Shown here: positions 1 through 7,802 of the stretch, in pieces
Numbering within the stretch: position 1 is the stretch's first letter
Layout: each line of letters begins with the position of its first letter
Assembly: GCF_002102155.1 (NCBI RefSeq)
Contig: NZ_LQOU01000051.1
Span: 124,001-188,000 of the forward strand
DNA from: Mycobacterium europaeum
Lineage (GTDB): Bacteria > Actinomycetota > Actinomycetes > Mycobacteriales > Mycobacteriaceae
Direction of reading: 5' to 3'
DNA: 64,000 bases
The notes under the pieces: generated by a model
Databases searched by the model: none
Told to the model about the DNA's origin: nothing
What the model saw: only the letters and a program-made list of their open reading frames with translations
Translations under genes and position numbers: made by a program

Positions 1-2
1 TG

Positions 3-518
3 CGCACCGCGGGCCGCACCGCCGACGGCGTGCTCGGTCACGGCATCTTCACCGACCGCTGGTGGGACGAAGTCGTCGACCCTGAGCTTGCCCTCGGTGC
101 GGCGTCGTCGGGGCGGGACGCCGCCGCCCTGCAGCGATGGGGCTGGCTGATAACCGCGATCGACGACAGCGACCCGCAGCGGGCCACCCGCGAAGCCCGC
201 CTGCAGATCGCGTTTTATCTCACCGTCCGCACCTACGACTCGCTGGTCGAATTGCACGGATGGCACGACCAGGTCGCCGCGATCCGCGGCGCGTTCCGCA
301 GCGGCCGCCCGGACACGATCGCCGAGCACGTCACCGATGACATGCTCTGGGCGATCGCGGTCTGCGGCGACACCGGCCAGGCCCGCGAGATGCTGAAGTC
401 CCGCACCGCGTTGCCCGACACCGCTTTCCTGTCGCCACCGAGTTTTCTGGTCGGCCGCCGCCGGCGATCTGACTACGACGCTGCCGCGGTTCGCTTCGCC
501 GCCGCGAACGTCGGGTAG
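3..518 (+). CDS. LLM-class F420-dependent oxidoreductase, C-terminal part (5' end outside window)
   Basis: The frame is open from the first complete codon at position 3, so the gene starts before the window; 171 residues are visible. The stretch GVLGHGIFTDRWWDE followed by a long helical region, FLSPPSF and a C-terminal DYDA segment resembles the last half of luciferase-like (LLM) F420-dependent oxidoreductases, whose TIM barrel transfers hydride between F420 and a substrate. The N-terminal half with the cofactor site is not visible, so cofactor and substrate are inference. It is followed by 327 nt of regulatory-looking DNA and is therefore the last gene of its unit. A GTG at 30 is only an internal codon, not a credible start. 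Confidence 0.7.
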   Translation, partial: RTAGRTADGVLGHGIFTDRWWDEVVDPELALGAASSGRDAAALQRWGWLITAIDDSDPQRATREARLQIAFYLTVRTYDSLVELHGWHDQVAAIRGAFRSGRPDTIAEHVTDDMLWAIAVCGDTGQAREMLKSRTALPDTAFLSPPSFLVGRRRRSDYDAAAVRFAAANVG

Positions 519-617
519 CTACGGTCGCCAGGACCGGTAACCGATGCCGAGCGGTGCAGCACGACGAACAAATCCCTCGGCCTCGACGTGTACCTCGTCC
601 GTCATTGCCCATTTTTC

Positions 618-633
618 TGGCAGTTAACTGCCA
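618..633. promoter_or_regulatory. Perfect 16-bp palindrome
   Basis: TGGCAGTTAACTGCCA reads identically on both strands with no spacer. It lies 100 bases after the LLM stop and 212 bases before the SDR start. It has no T-tract, so an operator fits better than a terminator. The binding protein is unknown. Confidence 0.5.
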
Positions 634-683
634 TTGCACGTGAAATATTATTTTTTATAGTGGGTTAGGTCGCTGCTGGTCTA

Positions 684-712
684 TTGACGTATGACATGCG
701 ACTGTCATATTT
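684..712 (+). promoter_or_regulatory. Candidate promoter overlapped by a 20-bp inverted repeat (690-709)
   Basis: TTGACG at 684-689 and an AT-rich hexamer near 706-712 (CATATT/ATATTT) are spaced like -35 and -10 boxes. The inverted repeat TATGACA-TGCGAC-TGTCATA (7-bp perfect arms, 6-nt spacer) fills the spacer between them. That is the classical arrangement of a repressor operator, for example for a TetR-family protein. It would control the SDR at 846. Confidence 0.5.
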
Positions 713-845
713 TGAGCGCGACAGTCCTGATGGGATCCGGACCGACATTTCGCAGTGCTGCGGTAACACCGCAGCCGGTGTGCTGGTTCACCCAGCGGTG
801 CCGGGTGAATCCGGTGTTGGGTGCGGAGAAAGTGAGAGCAGAAAT

Positions 846-1661
846 ATGGGTCGACTGGACGATCGGGTCGCGTTCATCACCGGAGCCGCGCGGGGTCAGG
901 GTCGCGCACATGCCGTACGGCTGGCCGGCGACGGTTGCGACATCATCGCGCTGGACATCTGTGCCGACATCGACACGATCGACTACCCGAACGCTCGGCC
1001 GTCGGATCTGGAGGAGACAGTCAAACTCGTCGAGAACACCGGCCGCAGGATCGTCGCTCATCAGGGCGACGTGCGCGATCATGATGCCGTCAATGCCGTT
1101 GTCGCCGCCGGACTCGCGGAATTCGGTCGCCTTGACATCGTGATCGCCAATGCCGGCATCATCCGCCTCACGTCGGGGGGAGACGACCGCCAGGTGTTCC
1201 GGGACGTCATCGATGTCGACCTGATCGGCGCGTGGAACACGGTGCACGCGGCGATTCCGGCGCTAATCGACGGTGGCCGTGGGGGTTCCATCGTCATCAC
1301 CAGTTCCAGTGCCGGCCTGAAGGGCACCGGAACGGACGTGACCGGCGCGCTTGCCTATACCGCCGCAAAACGTGGCCTTGTCGGCATGATGCAGGTGTGG
1401 GCAAACGACCTGGGCAAGCATTCCATCCGCGTCAACACCATTCACCCCACGGGCGTGGCCACCGGGATGGTGATGAACGAGACGATGCAGAAGATGTTCG
1501 AGTCTGGCGATCCCGGTCTGGCCGCCATGCAGAACGTGCTGCCCATTCCGGTGCTTGCGCCCGAGGACATCGCAAATGCGGTGGCATTCCTGGTCTCCGA
1601 TGAGGCCAAGTTCATTACGGGTACAGCCTGGCCACTCGATGCCGGTTTCGCCGTGCGCTGA
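846..1661 (+). CDS. Short-chain dehydrogenase, mycofactocin-coupled type
   Basis: The 271-residue protein has the nucleotide motif TGAARGQG at residues 12-19, an acidic residue after beta-2 (ALDIC), the IANAG motif and the catalytic Y171-x3-K175 (YTAAK). The GARGQGR signature and the long insert after beta-2 are typical of the mycofactocin-coupled SDR subfamily, in which bound NAD(H) is recycled through the peptide cofactor mycofactocin rather than exchanged. The likely role is oxidation of an alcohol intermediate. The start was chosen at 846 because the fold begins there; the longer frame upstream lacks homology. The candidate operator at 690-709 controls it. It is monocistronic and convergent with the following ligase. 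The subfamily assignment is from pattern recognition; the substrate is unknown. Confidence 0.85.
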   Translation: MGRLDDRVAFITGAARGQGRAHAVRLAGDGCDIIALDICADIDTIDYPNARPSDLEETVKLVENTGRRIVAHQGDVRDHDAVNAVVAAGLAEFGRLDIVIANAGIIRLTSGGDDRQVFRDVIDVDLIGAWNTVHAAIPALIDGGRGGSIVITSSSAGLKGTGTDVTGALAYTAAKRGLVGMMQVWANDLGKHSIRVNTIHPTGVATGMVMNETMQKMFESGDPGLAAMQNVLPIPVLAPEDIANAVAFLVSDEAKFITGTAWPLDAGFAVR

Positions 1662-1691
1662 GGCCGACACGCGGTCCGGTCCGCTCGGCCT
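1661..1691. terminator. Candidate bidirectional stem-loop between convergent genes
   Basis: AGGCCGA (1661-1667) pairs with TCGGCCT (1685-1691), with an inner GCGG/CCGC pairing. It sits at the SDR stop and just after the stop of the facing ligase gene. There is no clear T-tract on either side, as is common for mycobacterial terminators. Confidence 0.4.
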
Positions 1692-1710
1692 GACCGCGCC
1701 CGCCGATCGG

Positions 1711-3243
1711 CTAACCGTTGCTGACCTCGGTGCGGATGCGCTTCTTGTCAATCTTGCCGCTAGGTAGCACGGGCAGTTCGTCGACGATGACGAGCCGGCG
1801 CGGCACCTTGTAGGACGCCAGGTTCTCGCGGACGACTTCCTGGGCCCGGACGAGGCTGAGCCCGGCGCCGGGCCGGAGCACGACGACAGCGGTGACCGCT
1901 TCTCCCCAGCGCGGATCCGGCGTTCCGACCACGGCGCAGCTCACCACCTCGTCGAGGCCAGACAATACGTCCTCGACCTCGGGCGAGTAGACATTCTCAC
2001 CGCCGGTGATGATGACATCCTTTTTCCGGTCAACCAAGTACAGCAGTCCGTGCTCGTCGAACCGTCCGATATCACCGGTGTGGCACCACCCGTCCCGCAG
2101 CGTCGCGAGGGTGGCCGGTTGATCATTCCAGTAACCACGAAACACCGTATCGGCCCGCACGACGATTTCCCCGGGCTCACCCTGCGTCACGTCGGATCCG
2201 TCCGCACCGAGGATGCGCACCGAGATACCCGGAAACGGAAACCCGACCGATCCCAACCGGCGTACGCCTGCCGGCGTGTCCGGCGAATGTAATTCACGCG
2301 GCAGACTCGACACGATGCATTCGGTTTGGCCGTAGAGGTTGAGAAATCCGGCGTCTGGCATGGTCTGTATCGCTTGACGCAGCGTTGGCGCGGGCATCGG
2401 CGCGGCCGAATAGAGCACCGTGCGCACGTTTTCGAGTCCGGCCTGGGCGCCGCGTTCGTCCAACAGCGTCTGCAGCATGACCGGGGCCAGGTGCAGCAGG
2501 GTGATGCGTTCGGTCTTGGCCAACCCGATCGCTTCACGCGGATCGAACTGCCGTTGCAGCACCACCGATCCCCCGCGGGCGTGCAGCGCACCGATGATCG
2601 CGATCGCGCCGAAGTGAAACATCGGCATGTTGATGAGCGCGCGGTCGTCGCAGCCGGTGCGCATCTCAGCGTTGGCCGCGAAGGCGATTCGGCACAGCTC
2701 CTTCTGCCCGAGCATGCAACACTTCGACGGTCCGGTGGTCCCACTGGTGAAAAGCAGGCACGCGATGTCGTCGGGCCGCGCCACCAACGGCGGATCCGAT
2801 GCGACACCTTGGGCGATGAAATCCTCGTACCCCACCATTCCCGACGCGGGCTGCCCACCGATGGAAACGACCTGGCGAAGTCCGCTCAATTGGGCAGCGC
2901 AGTCGTTGACGAGCGGGGCGAATTCCTCATCGCAGAACACGATCGACGGCGTCACCCGGCGCAGGGCATCGAGTACTTCTGACTTGGAGAACCGAAAGCT
3001 GACCGTTGCCAGCGTGATACCGCTGAGCTGAGTCGCGGCCAGCAACTCGCCGAATTCAATACTGTTGCGTCCAAGCACGGCAATCCGGTCCTGGCGTCGA
3101 ACACCGAGGTCCACCATCGCCGATATCAGTTGAAGACTTCGTTGGCGTAACTCGCGGTGGGTGACCGCACGCGAGCCGAGCCGGTAGGCGGCAACATCGG
3201 GGAACCGCTCGGCGTTGTCGGCGACGATGTCGCCCATCGTCAT
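1711..3243 (-). CDS. Acyl-CoA synthetase (AMP-forming), FadD-like
   Basis: This 510-residue ANL-superfamily ligase activates a carboxylic acid to its CoA thioester through an acyl-adenylate. Visible motifs are the P-loop TSGTTGPSK near residue 165, LNLYGQTE, the hinge region HTGDIGRFDE, DVIITGGENVYSPEVE, and the C-terminal catalytic lysine in LPSGKIDKKR. A start at 3243 (ATG, with GAGG about 6 nt upstream) gives the normal family length. The frame is open to 3432, but the added residues are low-complexity and unlike the family. It stands alone and is convergent with the SDR. The acid substrate cannot be read from sequence; the neighbouring FadE, hydratase and SDR genes suggest a degradation intermediate. 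Confidence 0.88.
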   Translation of the reverse strand: MTMGDIVADNAERFPDVAAYRLGSRAVTHRELRQRSLQLISAMVDLGVRRQDRIAVLGRNSIEFGELLAATQLSGITLATVSFRFSKSEVLDALRRVTPSIVFCDEEFAPLVNDCAAQLSGLRQVVSIGGQPASGMVGYEDFIAQGVASDPPLVARPDDIACLLFTSGTTGPSKCCMLGQKELCRIAFAANAEMRTGCDDRALINMPMFHFGAIAIIGALHARGGSVVLQRQFDPREAIGLAKTERITLLHLAPVMLQTLLDERGAQAGLENVRTVLYSAAPMPAPTLRQAIQTMPDAGFLNLYGQTECIVSSLPRELHSPDTPAGVRRLGSVGFPFPGISVRILGADGSDVTQGEPGEIVVRADTVFRGYWNDQPATLATLRDGWCHTGDIGRFDEHGLLYLVDRKKDVIITGGENVYSPEVEDVLSGLDEVVSCAVVGTPDPRWGEAVTAVVVLRPGAGLSLVRAQEVVRENLASYKVPRRLVIVDELPVLPSGKIDKKRIRTEVSNG

Positions 3244-3579
3244 CCCCGCCTCAGCTACGAGACGACGCGGTCTCACCCGTGGGGTTGCAGGCTGGGCGGG
3301 ACTGGTGCCCGCGGGAATCTTCTGAGCTGTGTGGTGATCACGCCCGCTCAGTGCCCTACCGCCGTATTGTTGGTCCACAGTTCCTACTGTCGTGAGATAT
3401 CGCGTGCGAGCACATCGGGTGGAGTTCGGCACATCCGACCCGATGTACCTGGCATTTTCGTCGAGTTGCTAGTAGCGTGCTGGCTGCTCGACGGGTCGCT
3501 GGGCTTCCTCGCGACAGTCCCCGACCCGCGCGTCGTATGAGCCGCGGTACGGATCCGGGGGCTTTGGAGGGAGCTCGAA
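3244..3579. other. Divergent intergenic region between the ligase and the NTF2-like gene
   Basis: 336 bases hold the divergent promoters of the ligase (minus) and the NTF2-like gene (plus). I see no gene and no strong inverted repeat. The only clear signal is GGAGGGA a few bases before the ATG at 3580. Confidence 0.4.
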
Positions 3580-4002
3580 ATGGTTGACGTCACAGGCGAT
3601 TCGCAGCACACCGACACGGTGACGCGGCTGTTGAGCCACTTCTCGGCGGGTGACTTCGACCAAGCCATCGCCTTATTCTCCGACGACATCGAAGTACGGC
3701 TGCCATTCCAGGATGAACGCACCGGGTTTTGGTCACATGCCGGTGGTAAAGACAAGGTTCGGCAGCTTTTCGCCGGGGTGGCTAGTCTGTTCGACCCCCA
3801 TCCGCTGTACATCGACGAACTCCTTTCGGCAACAGACGGCAAGACCGTGATCGCCAAATATCACGGCGATTTCGCTGCCCGGAAAACCGGGAAGCCGTAC
3901 CGGAACTCCTACATCGCCGTGTTCGAATTCAATGACGGCATGATCCGGTCGTGGACCGAATTCCACAACCCCATCGTGTTGGCCGAGGCGTTGCGCCCCT
4001 AG
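3580..4002 (+). CDS. NTF2-like / SnoaL-like protein
   Basis: This 140-residue protein has the cone-shaped NTF2-like alpha+beta pattern: an N-terminal helix (TVTRLLSHFSAGDFDQAIALF) (first twenty: TVTRLLSHFSAGDFDQAIAL), a strand with DDIEVRLPF, a helix LFAGVASLF, and closing strands KYHGDFAARKTGKPY and SYIAVFEFNDGMIRSWTEF. The family includes ketosteroid isomerase, SnoaL cyclases and limonene epoxide hydrolase, so a small isomerase, hydrolase or dehydratase acting on a hydrophobic intermediate is possible. No catalytic Asp pair can be assigned with certainty. A strong Shine-Dalgarno (GGAGGGA) precedes the ATG. It stands alone and is convergent with a FadE gene 11 bp away. Confidence 0.75.
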   Translation: MVDVTGDSQHTDTVTRLLSHFSAGDFDQAIALFSDDIEVRLPFQDERTGFWSHAGGKDKVRQLFAGVASLFDPHPLYIDELLSATDGKTVIAKYHGDFAARKTGKPYRNSYIAVFEFNDGMIRSWTEFHNPIVLAEALRP

Positions 4003-4012
4003 GGGGGTGGTG

Positions 4013-5236
4013 CTACGTCGCACGTGTCTCACGTGGCAGCCCGAGAATGCGCTCCGCGATGATGTTGCGCTGGATCTCTGAAGTGCCGGCATAGATGGTG
4101 CCCGCCATCGCATTGCACAGGTGAACAGATAGCCACGAGCTGGAATCGTTAGGCGCACCGGCGTCGTCGGCTCGGTAAAAGCGCATAGGAATGTCGCCCT
4201 CCCAATACAGCGCATCACGGCCGAGTATGTCGACCGCCAACCGCGTCGTGCCCTGGTGGTATTCGCTCCAATACAGTTTCGACACCGACGCCTCAGGGCC
4301 CAGGGTTCCGTCGCGCATGTAGGAGGCAAGGATCTTGTCCCCCATCGCCTTCATCACCGCAACCCCGAGATAGGCGCGCCCGAGGCGCTCCCGAGTACCG
4401 GGCTGTTGGTCGGCGCCGCGCTGCTTGGCCATCTCAAATACCCGCCCCAGCTCGTGGGCGAACAGGATCGGGTTGACCGCCGCTTCCTCGCCCCGCTCGT
4501 GGCTCAGGAGGGAATTGGCCACCCGCCAACCGTCGTTGACTTCGCCCACAACCAGATCCGCCGCGGTGCGCGCGTCGTTGAAGAAGACCTCGCAGAACTC
4601 CTTGGCGCCGTTGAGCATGGTGATCGGTCGAACATCGACACCCGGCTGATCCATCGGCATGAGCAACATGGAGATGCCTTTGGTCTTCGGCGCATCCGGC
4701 TGGGTGCGCGCCAGCAGGAACATCCAGTTTGCATTGCTCGCGTTTGACGTCCAGATCTTCTGGCCATCGATGTGCCATTCGTCCCCGTCCAGCGTGGCGC
4801 GGGTGCGCAGGCTGGCGAGATCCGAACCCGCCTCGGGCTCGGAGTACCCTTGGCACCACACATCCTCGCCGCTGATGATTCGTGGCAGGAAGCGAGACTT
4901 CTGATCGTGAGTTCCCCACGCGGCCAGCGTGTTTCCGATGAGCTTGACCGACACGGTATCCCCCGGCGTCCCGACAGGGACCCCTGCCCGGGAGAACTCC
5001 TCGACAACCACGAGGTGGTCGATTTTGGTCAGGCCGCGCCCGCCGTATTCGACCGGCCAGGTGACGCCGATCAGTCTGGCTTGCCCGATGAGCCGCCGCC
5101 AGCGGCTGACGAACTCGCGCCGCTGCGGTGCCAGGAGGGCGCCGACCCCGGCCCAATCCGCTGGCAGGTTGTCGTGGAGAAAGGCGCGGACCTCATTACG
5201 GAAGCCAGCGGTTTCGCCCGGCCGTTCCTGAGTCAT
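4013..5236 (-). CDS. Acyl-CoA dehydrogenase (FadE-like, long type)
   Basis: The 407-residue flavoprotein has the acyl-CoA dehydrogenase order: N-terminal helices ending in WPVEYGGRGL, a beta domain with QGYSEPEAGSDLASLRT and GQKIWTSNA, and C-terminal helices with IYAGTSEIQRNIIAERILG. The family uses FAD to form an alpha,beta-double bond in an acyl-CoA. The medium-chain-type glutamate before GTS is alanine here, as in many mycobacterial FadEs. It is divergent from the shorter FadE-like gene at 5326, an arrangement typical of partners forming a two-subunit (alpha2beta2) dehydrogenase. Chain specificity is unknown. Confidence 0.9.
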   Translation of the reverse strand: MTQERPGETAGFRNEVRAFLHDNLPADWAGVGALLAPQRREFVSRWRRLIGQARLIGVTWPVEYGGRGLTKIDHLVVVEEFSRAGVPVGTPGDTVSVKLIGNTLAAWGTHDQKSRFLPRIISGEDVWCQGYSEPEAGSDLASLRTRATLDGDEWHIDGQKIWTSNASNANWMFLLARTQPDAPKTKGISMLLMPMDQPGVDVRPITMLNGAKEFCEVFFNDARTAADLVVGEVNDGWRVANSLLSHERGEEAAVNPILFAHELGRVFEMAKQRGADQQPGTRERLGRAYLGVAVMKAMGDKILASYMRDGTLGPEASVSKLYWSEYHQGTTRLAVDILGRDALYWEGDIPMRFYRADDAGAPNDSSSWLSVHLCNAMAGTIYAGTSEIQRNIIAERILGLPRETRAT

Positions 5237-5325
5237 CGATACCCCAAAGCATCCCGTCCAATAATCATCTATACATTAGACTATATTCGCCCTATCGCGG
5301 GCCGACGTCGCACGAGGAGGAACCG

Positions 5326-6462
5326 GTGGCCGTGCTTACCGACGAAGACCGGATCGAGTTCCGGCTCTGGGTTCGCGATGGCCTGCAGCGACTGGCTCCG
5401 CTGCCGCAGACCCGCAGTCTTGCCGAGTGCGGGCGACGTGCCGACCCTGACCTGGTCAAGAGCCTCGCGGAGCTGGGCATCTTCGGATTCGCAGTTCCCG
5501 AACAGTACGGCGGCGCCGATGCCGGGGCGTCGGGGTTGGCCGCGTTTCTGATCGAGGCGGGGCGCTGCCTGTTGCCGGTGCCGTATCTAAGCAGTGCCGT
5601 GCTCGCGCCCGCTGCGATCCGATGGGCCCAGGCCGAGACACAGTTCGCCGAGTTGCTGGCCGGCATCGCCGAGGGTGCGGTGCGGGTGGCACTCAGGGTA
5701 GGGCCGCTTGATGACGCATCGCCGCGGGTCACCCGGGAGGGCGATGTGTGGCGGCTGACCGGGGACGAGCCGACAGTGCTCGAGGCCGACGTGGCCGACT
5801 GGTTCATCGTTGCCGCCCACACCGACACCGGTGTCGGGATCTTTGTCGTCGACCGCGCCGACTCCGGGGTTGAGGTCACCAATCTCGGCTCCCTCGATGT
5901 GACCCGGCCGGTGGCGGCCGTGAGCTGGCGACAGGCGCTCGCCGTTCCGCTGGGGCCGATGGGCAATAGCGCGCCGGCGGGGACACTGCTGACCCGGCTG
6001 CAGGACCTCACACGCTTGGCCGTGGCGGCCGACGCCGTCGGTGGCGCCCAGCACCTGCTCGACATATCGGTCGACTACGCCAAGACTCGGATCCAGTTCG
6101 GCCGTCCGATCGGCGCGTTCCAGGCCATCAAGCACCGCTGCGCCGATCTATACGTGGCGGTGCAGGCCGCCACCGCGGCCGTGGAAGCGGCCTTCGAGGG
6201 GCTCGACCAGCCGCGGTCGTCGGTGCCGGTGCCGGCAGCCGTTGCCGAGATCACCGCGCTCGAGGCGTACTGGCAGGCGGTGCGTACCGCCATGCAGATA
6301 CACGGCGGCCTCGCCCTGACCTGGGAACATGAGATAGGGCTCTACGTGAAGCGGGCCACCGCGTCGCAACATCTGTTGGGCAACCCCGACCAGGAACTCG
6401 CGCGCCTGACCGACCTGGTGCTCGCCGCAGACTACGACGTGGTGCAAGGACTCATCGGATGA
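5326..6462 (+). CDS. Acyl-CoA dehydrogenase (FadE-like, short partner type)
   Basis: The 378-residue protein has an N-terminal helical domain (FGFAVPEQYGGADAG), a middle domain with little of the usual SEPxAGSD signature, and a C-terminal part with RIQFGRPIGAFQAIKHRCAD and MQIHGGLALTWEHE. This reduced form is typical of the second subunit of heteromeric actinobacterial acyl-CoA dehydrogenases. A GTG at 5326 follows GAGGAGG at 5314-5320 with 5 nt spacing; the frame is open from 5128 but upstream runs antisense through the divergent FadE. It is the first gene of a plus-strand operon of six (to 10751). Its likely partner is the 4013-5236 product or the 7803 product. Confidence 0.82.
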   Translation: MAVLTDEDRIEFRLWVRDGLQRLAPLPQTRSLAECGRRADPDLVKSLAELGIFGFAVPEQYGGADAGASGLAAFLIEAGRCLLPVPYLSSAVLAPAAIRWAQAETQFAELLAGIAEGAVRVALRVGPLDDASPRVTREGDVWRLTGDEPTVLEADVADWFIVAAHTDTGVGIFVVDRADSGVEVTNLGSLDVTRPVAAVSWRQALAVPLGPMGNSAPAGTLLTRLQDLTRLAVAADAVGGAQHLLDISVDYAKTRIQFGRPIGAFQAIKHRCADLYVAVQAATAAVEAAFEGLDQPRSSVPVPAAVAEITALEAYWQAVRTAMQIHGGLALTWEHEIGLYVKRATASQHLLGNPDQELARLTDLVLAADYDVVQGLIG

Positions 6463-6537
6463 GTGCCCGCGGGCGCTGGACCGACCTGCAAGGGCGACAG
6501 CTATGACCGATCAACGCAATTCGACGAAAGGTGTGCC

Positions 6538-6990
6538 GTGCGCACAATAGAAGGCCCCGACGAACTGCGGTCCCTGGTGGGCCAAGAGCTCGGCGTCAGT
6601 GACTGGTTGGCCGTCGATCAAGACCGGATCAACCTGTTCGCCGACGCCACCGACGACCACCAGTGGATCCACGTCGATCCGGCGAAGGCCGCCGAAGGGC
6701 CGTTCGGCACAACGATCGCCCACGGTTACCTGACTTTGGCATTGCTTCCCCCGTTGATGAACAACATCTTCGAGGTGACCAACAAACGGATGGGCGTGAA
6801 CTACGGACTCAATAAAGTCCGATTCCCGGCCCCGCTGCCCGTTGATTCCCTGGTCCGGGTTCGGCTCGGCATCGCCGCTGTCGAGGACGTGCCCGACGGT
6901 GTTCAGGTCGTGTGGCAGGCCACCGTGGAACGTCAGGGTGGTGACAAACCGGTCTGCGTCGCAGAGTCGATCACCCGCCTGTACTTCTGA
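6538..6990 (+). CDS. MaoC-like (R)-specific enoyl-CoA hydratase
   Basis: This 150-residue single-hotdog protein carries the hydratase-2 motif FADATDDHQWIHVDP followed by FGTTIAHGYLTLALLP, which contains the Asp/His pair used to add water to trans-2-enoyl-CoA. It would act directly after the FadE step. A GTG start at 6538 is chosen because a Shine-Dalgarno (gaaagg) ends 6 nt before it and the family N-terminus begins there; the frame open from 6463 adds non-homologous residues. It lies 75 nt after the FadE gene and 43 nt before an SDR on the same strand, so it forms a beta-oxidation cassette with them. Confidence 0.85.
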   Translation: MRTIEGPDELRSLVGQELGVSDWLAVDQDRINLFADATDDHQWIHVDPAKAAEGPFGTTIAHGYLTLALLPPLMNNIFEVTNKRMGVNYGLNKVRFPAPLPVDSLVRVRLGIAAVEDVPDGVQVVWQATVERQGGDKPVCVAESITRLYF

Positions 6991-7033
6991 GTGCTCCTGC
7001 ACCACCGACACCGAAGCCATCAAGGAGGAATAC

Positions 7034-7795
7034 ATGTCAAACCCGGTGCGACTCGCTGACCGAGTCGCCGTGGTAACCGGTGCGGGTCAAGGGTTGGGCC
7101 GCGCGATCGCGATCCGTTACGCCGCCGAGGGCGCCCGGGTGGCCGTCGTTGACATCAACGAGTCGACGGCGCAGGGTGTAGCCGACGAGATCACCGCCAG
7201 CGGCGGTACGGCGATCGCCGTACCCTGTGATGTGTCGCAGCGCCGCGTCGTCAACGACGCCGCGGCGCGCATCGCCGCCGAGCTGGGAACGATCACAGTG
7301 CTGGTCAGCAATGCAGGGCTGACGCGCCCGGCGATGTTGTGGAAAATGACCGACGAGCAGTGGTCCACGGTGCTCGACATCCACCTCAACGGTTCGTTCT
7401 ACTGGCTGCAGGCCGTCGTCCCGGGCATGCAGGAAGCCAAGAAGGGCCACATCATCTTCACGACCTCCTCGGCGGGCATCAACGGGACAATCGGGCAGAT
7501 CAACTACGCCTCGGCCAAAGCCGCACTGCTGGGCATGACGCGGTCGGCCGCCCGCGAGCTCGCCGCCTACAACATCGTCGTCAACGCGGTGGCTCCCGCG
7601 GCGGCGACTCCGATGACCGAGAATCTGCGGAGCAACGAGAAACTCAATGACAATTACCTGCAACGGATTCCGTTGAAGCGGTGGGCCGATCCCGAAGAGA
7701 TCGCCGGCACCTACGTATTCCTCGCCTCCGACGAGACCGATTACATGACCGGTCAGGTGCTCGCCATCGATGGCGGCCTAGTGATGGTCCGGTGA
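7034..7795 (+). CDS. Short-chain dehydrogenase (FabG/3-hydroxyacyl-CoA dehydrogenase type)
   Basis: The 253-residue classical SDR has TGAGQGLG, an Asp after beta-2 (AVVDIN) that favours NAD(H), the SNAGL motif, and the catalytic serine (TTSSAG) and YASAK. The C-terminus reads VFLASDETDYMTGQVLAIDGG. An AAGGAGGA ribosome site at 7022-7029 fixes the ATG at 7034. Because it directly follows a MaoC hydratase and precedes a FadE pair, a 3-hydroxyacyl-CoA dehydrogenase role in a beta-oxidation cycle is the best guess. The substrate is unproven. Confidence 0.87.
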   Translation: MSNPVRLADRVAVVTGAGQGLGRAIAIRYAAEGARVAVVDINESTAQGVADEITASGGTAIAVPCDVSQRRVVNDAAARIAAELGTITVLVSNAGLTRPAMLWKMTDEQWSTVLDIHLNGSFYWLQAVVPGMQEAKKGHIIFTTSSAGINGTIGQINYASAKAALLGMTRSAARELAAYNIVVNAVAPAAATPMTENLRSNEKLNDNYLQRIPLKRWADPEEIAGTYVFLASDETDYMTGQVLAIDGGLVMVR

Positions 7796-7802
7796 GCGGG
7801 CA

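Larger units (their letters stand above)
519..845. other. Intergenic region with two palindromes and a promoter-like element
   Basis: No credible gene lies in these 327 bases. The middle is AT-rich (about 640-665). It holds a perfect 16-bp palindrome at 618-633, a 20-bp inverted repeat at 690-709 inside a promoter-like pair, and then a leader of more than 100 nt before the SDR start at 846. The leader frame that is open from 684 into the SDR has no family resemblance and is not treated as coding. Confidence 0.6.

Noticed and set aside
3996..4005. CCCCTAGGGG as a terminator between convergent genes
   Set aside because: Only a 10-bp palindrome without a loop or T-tract; too weak.
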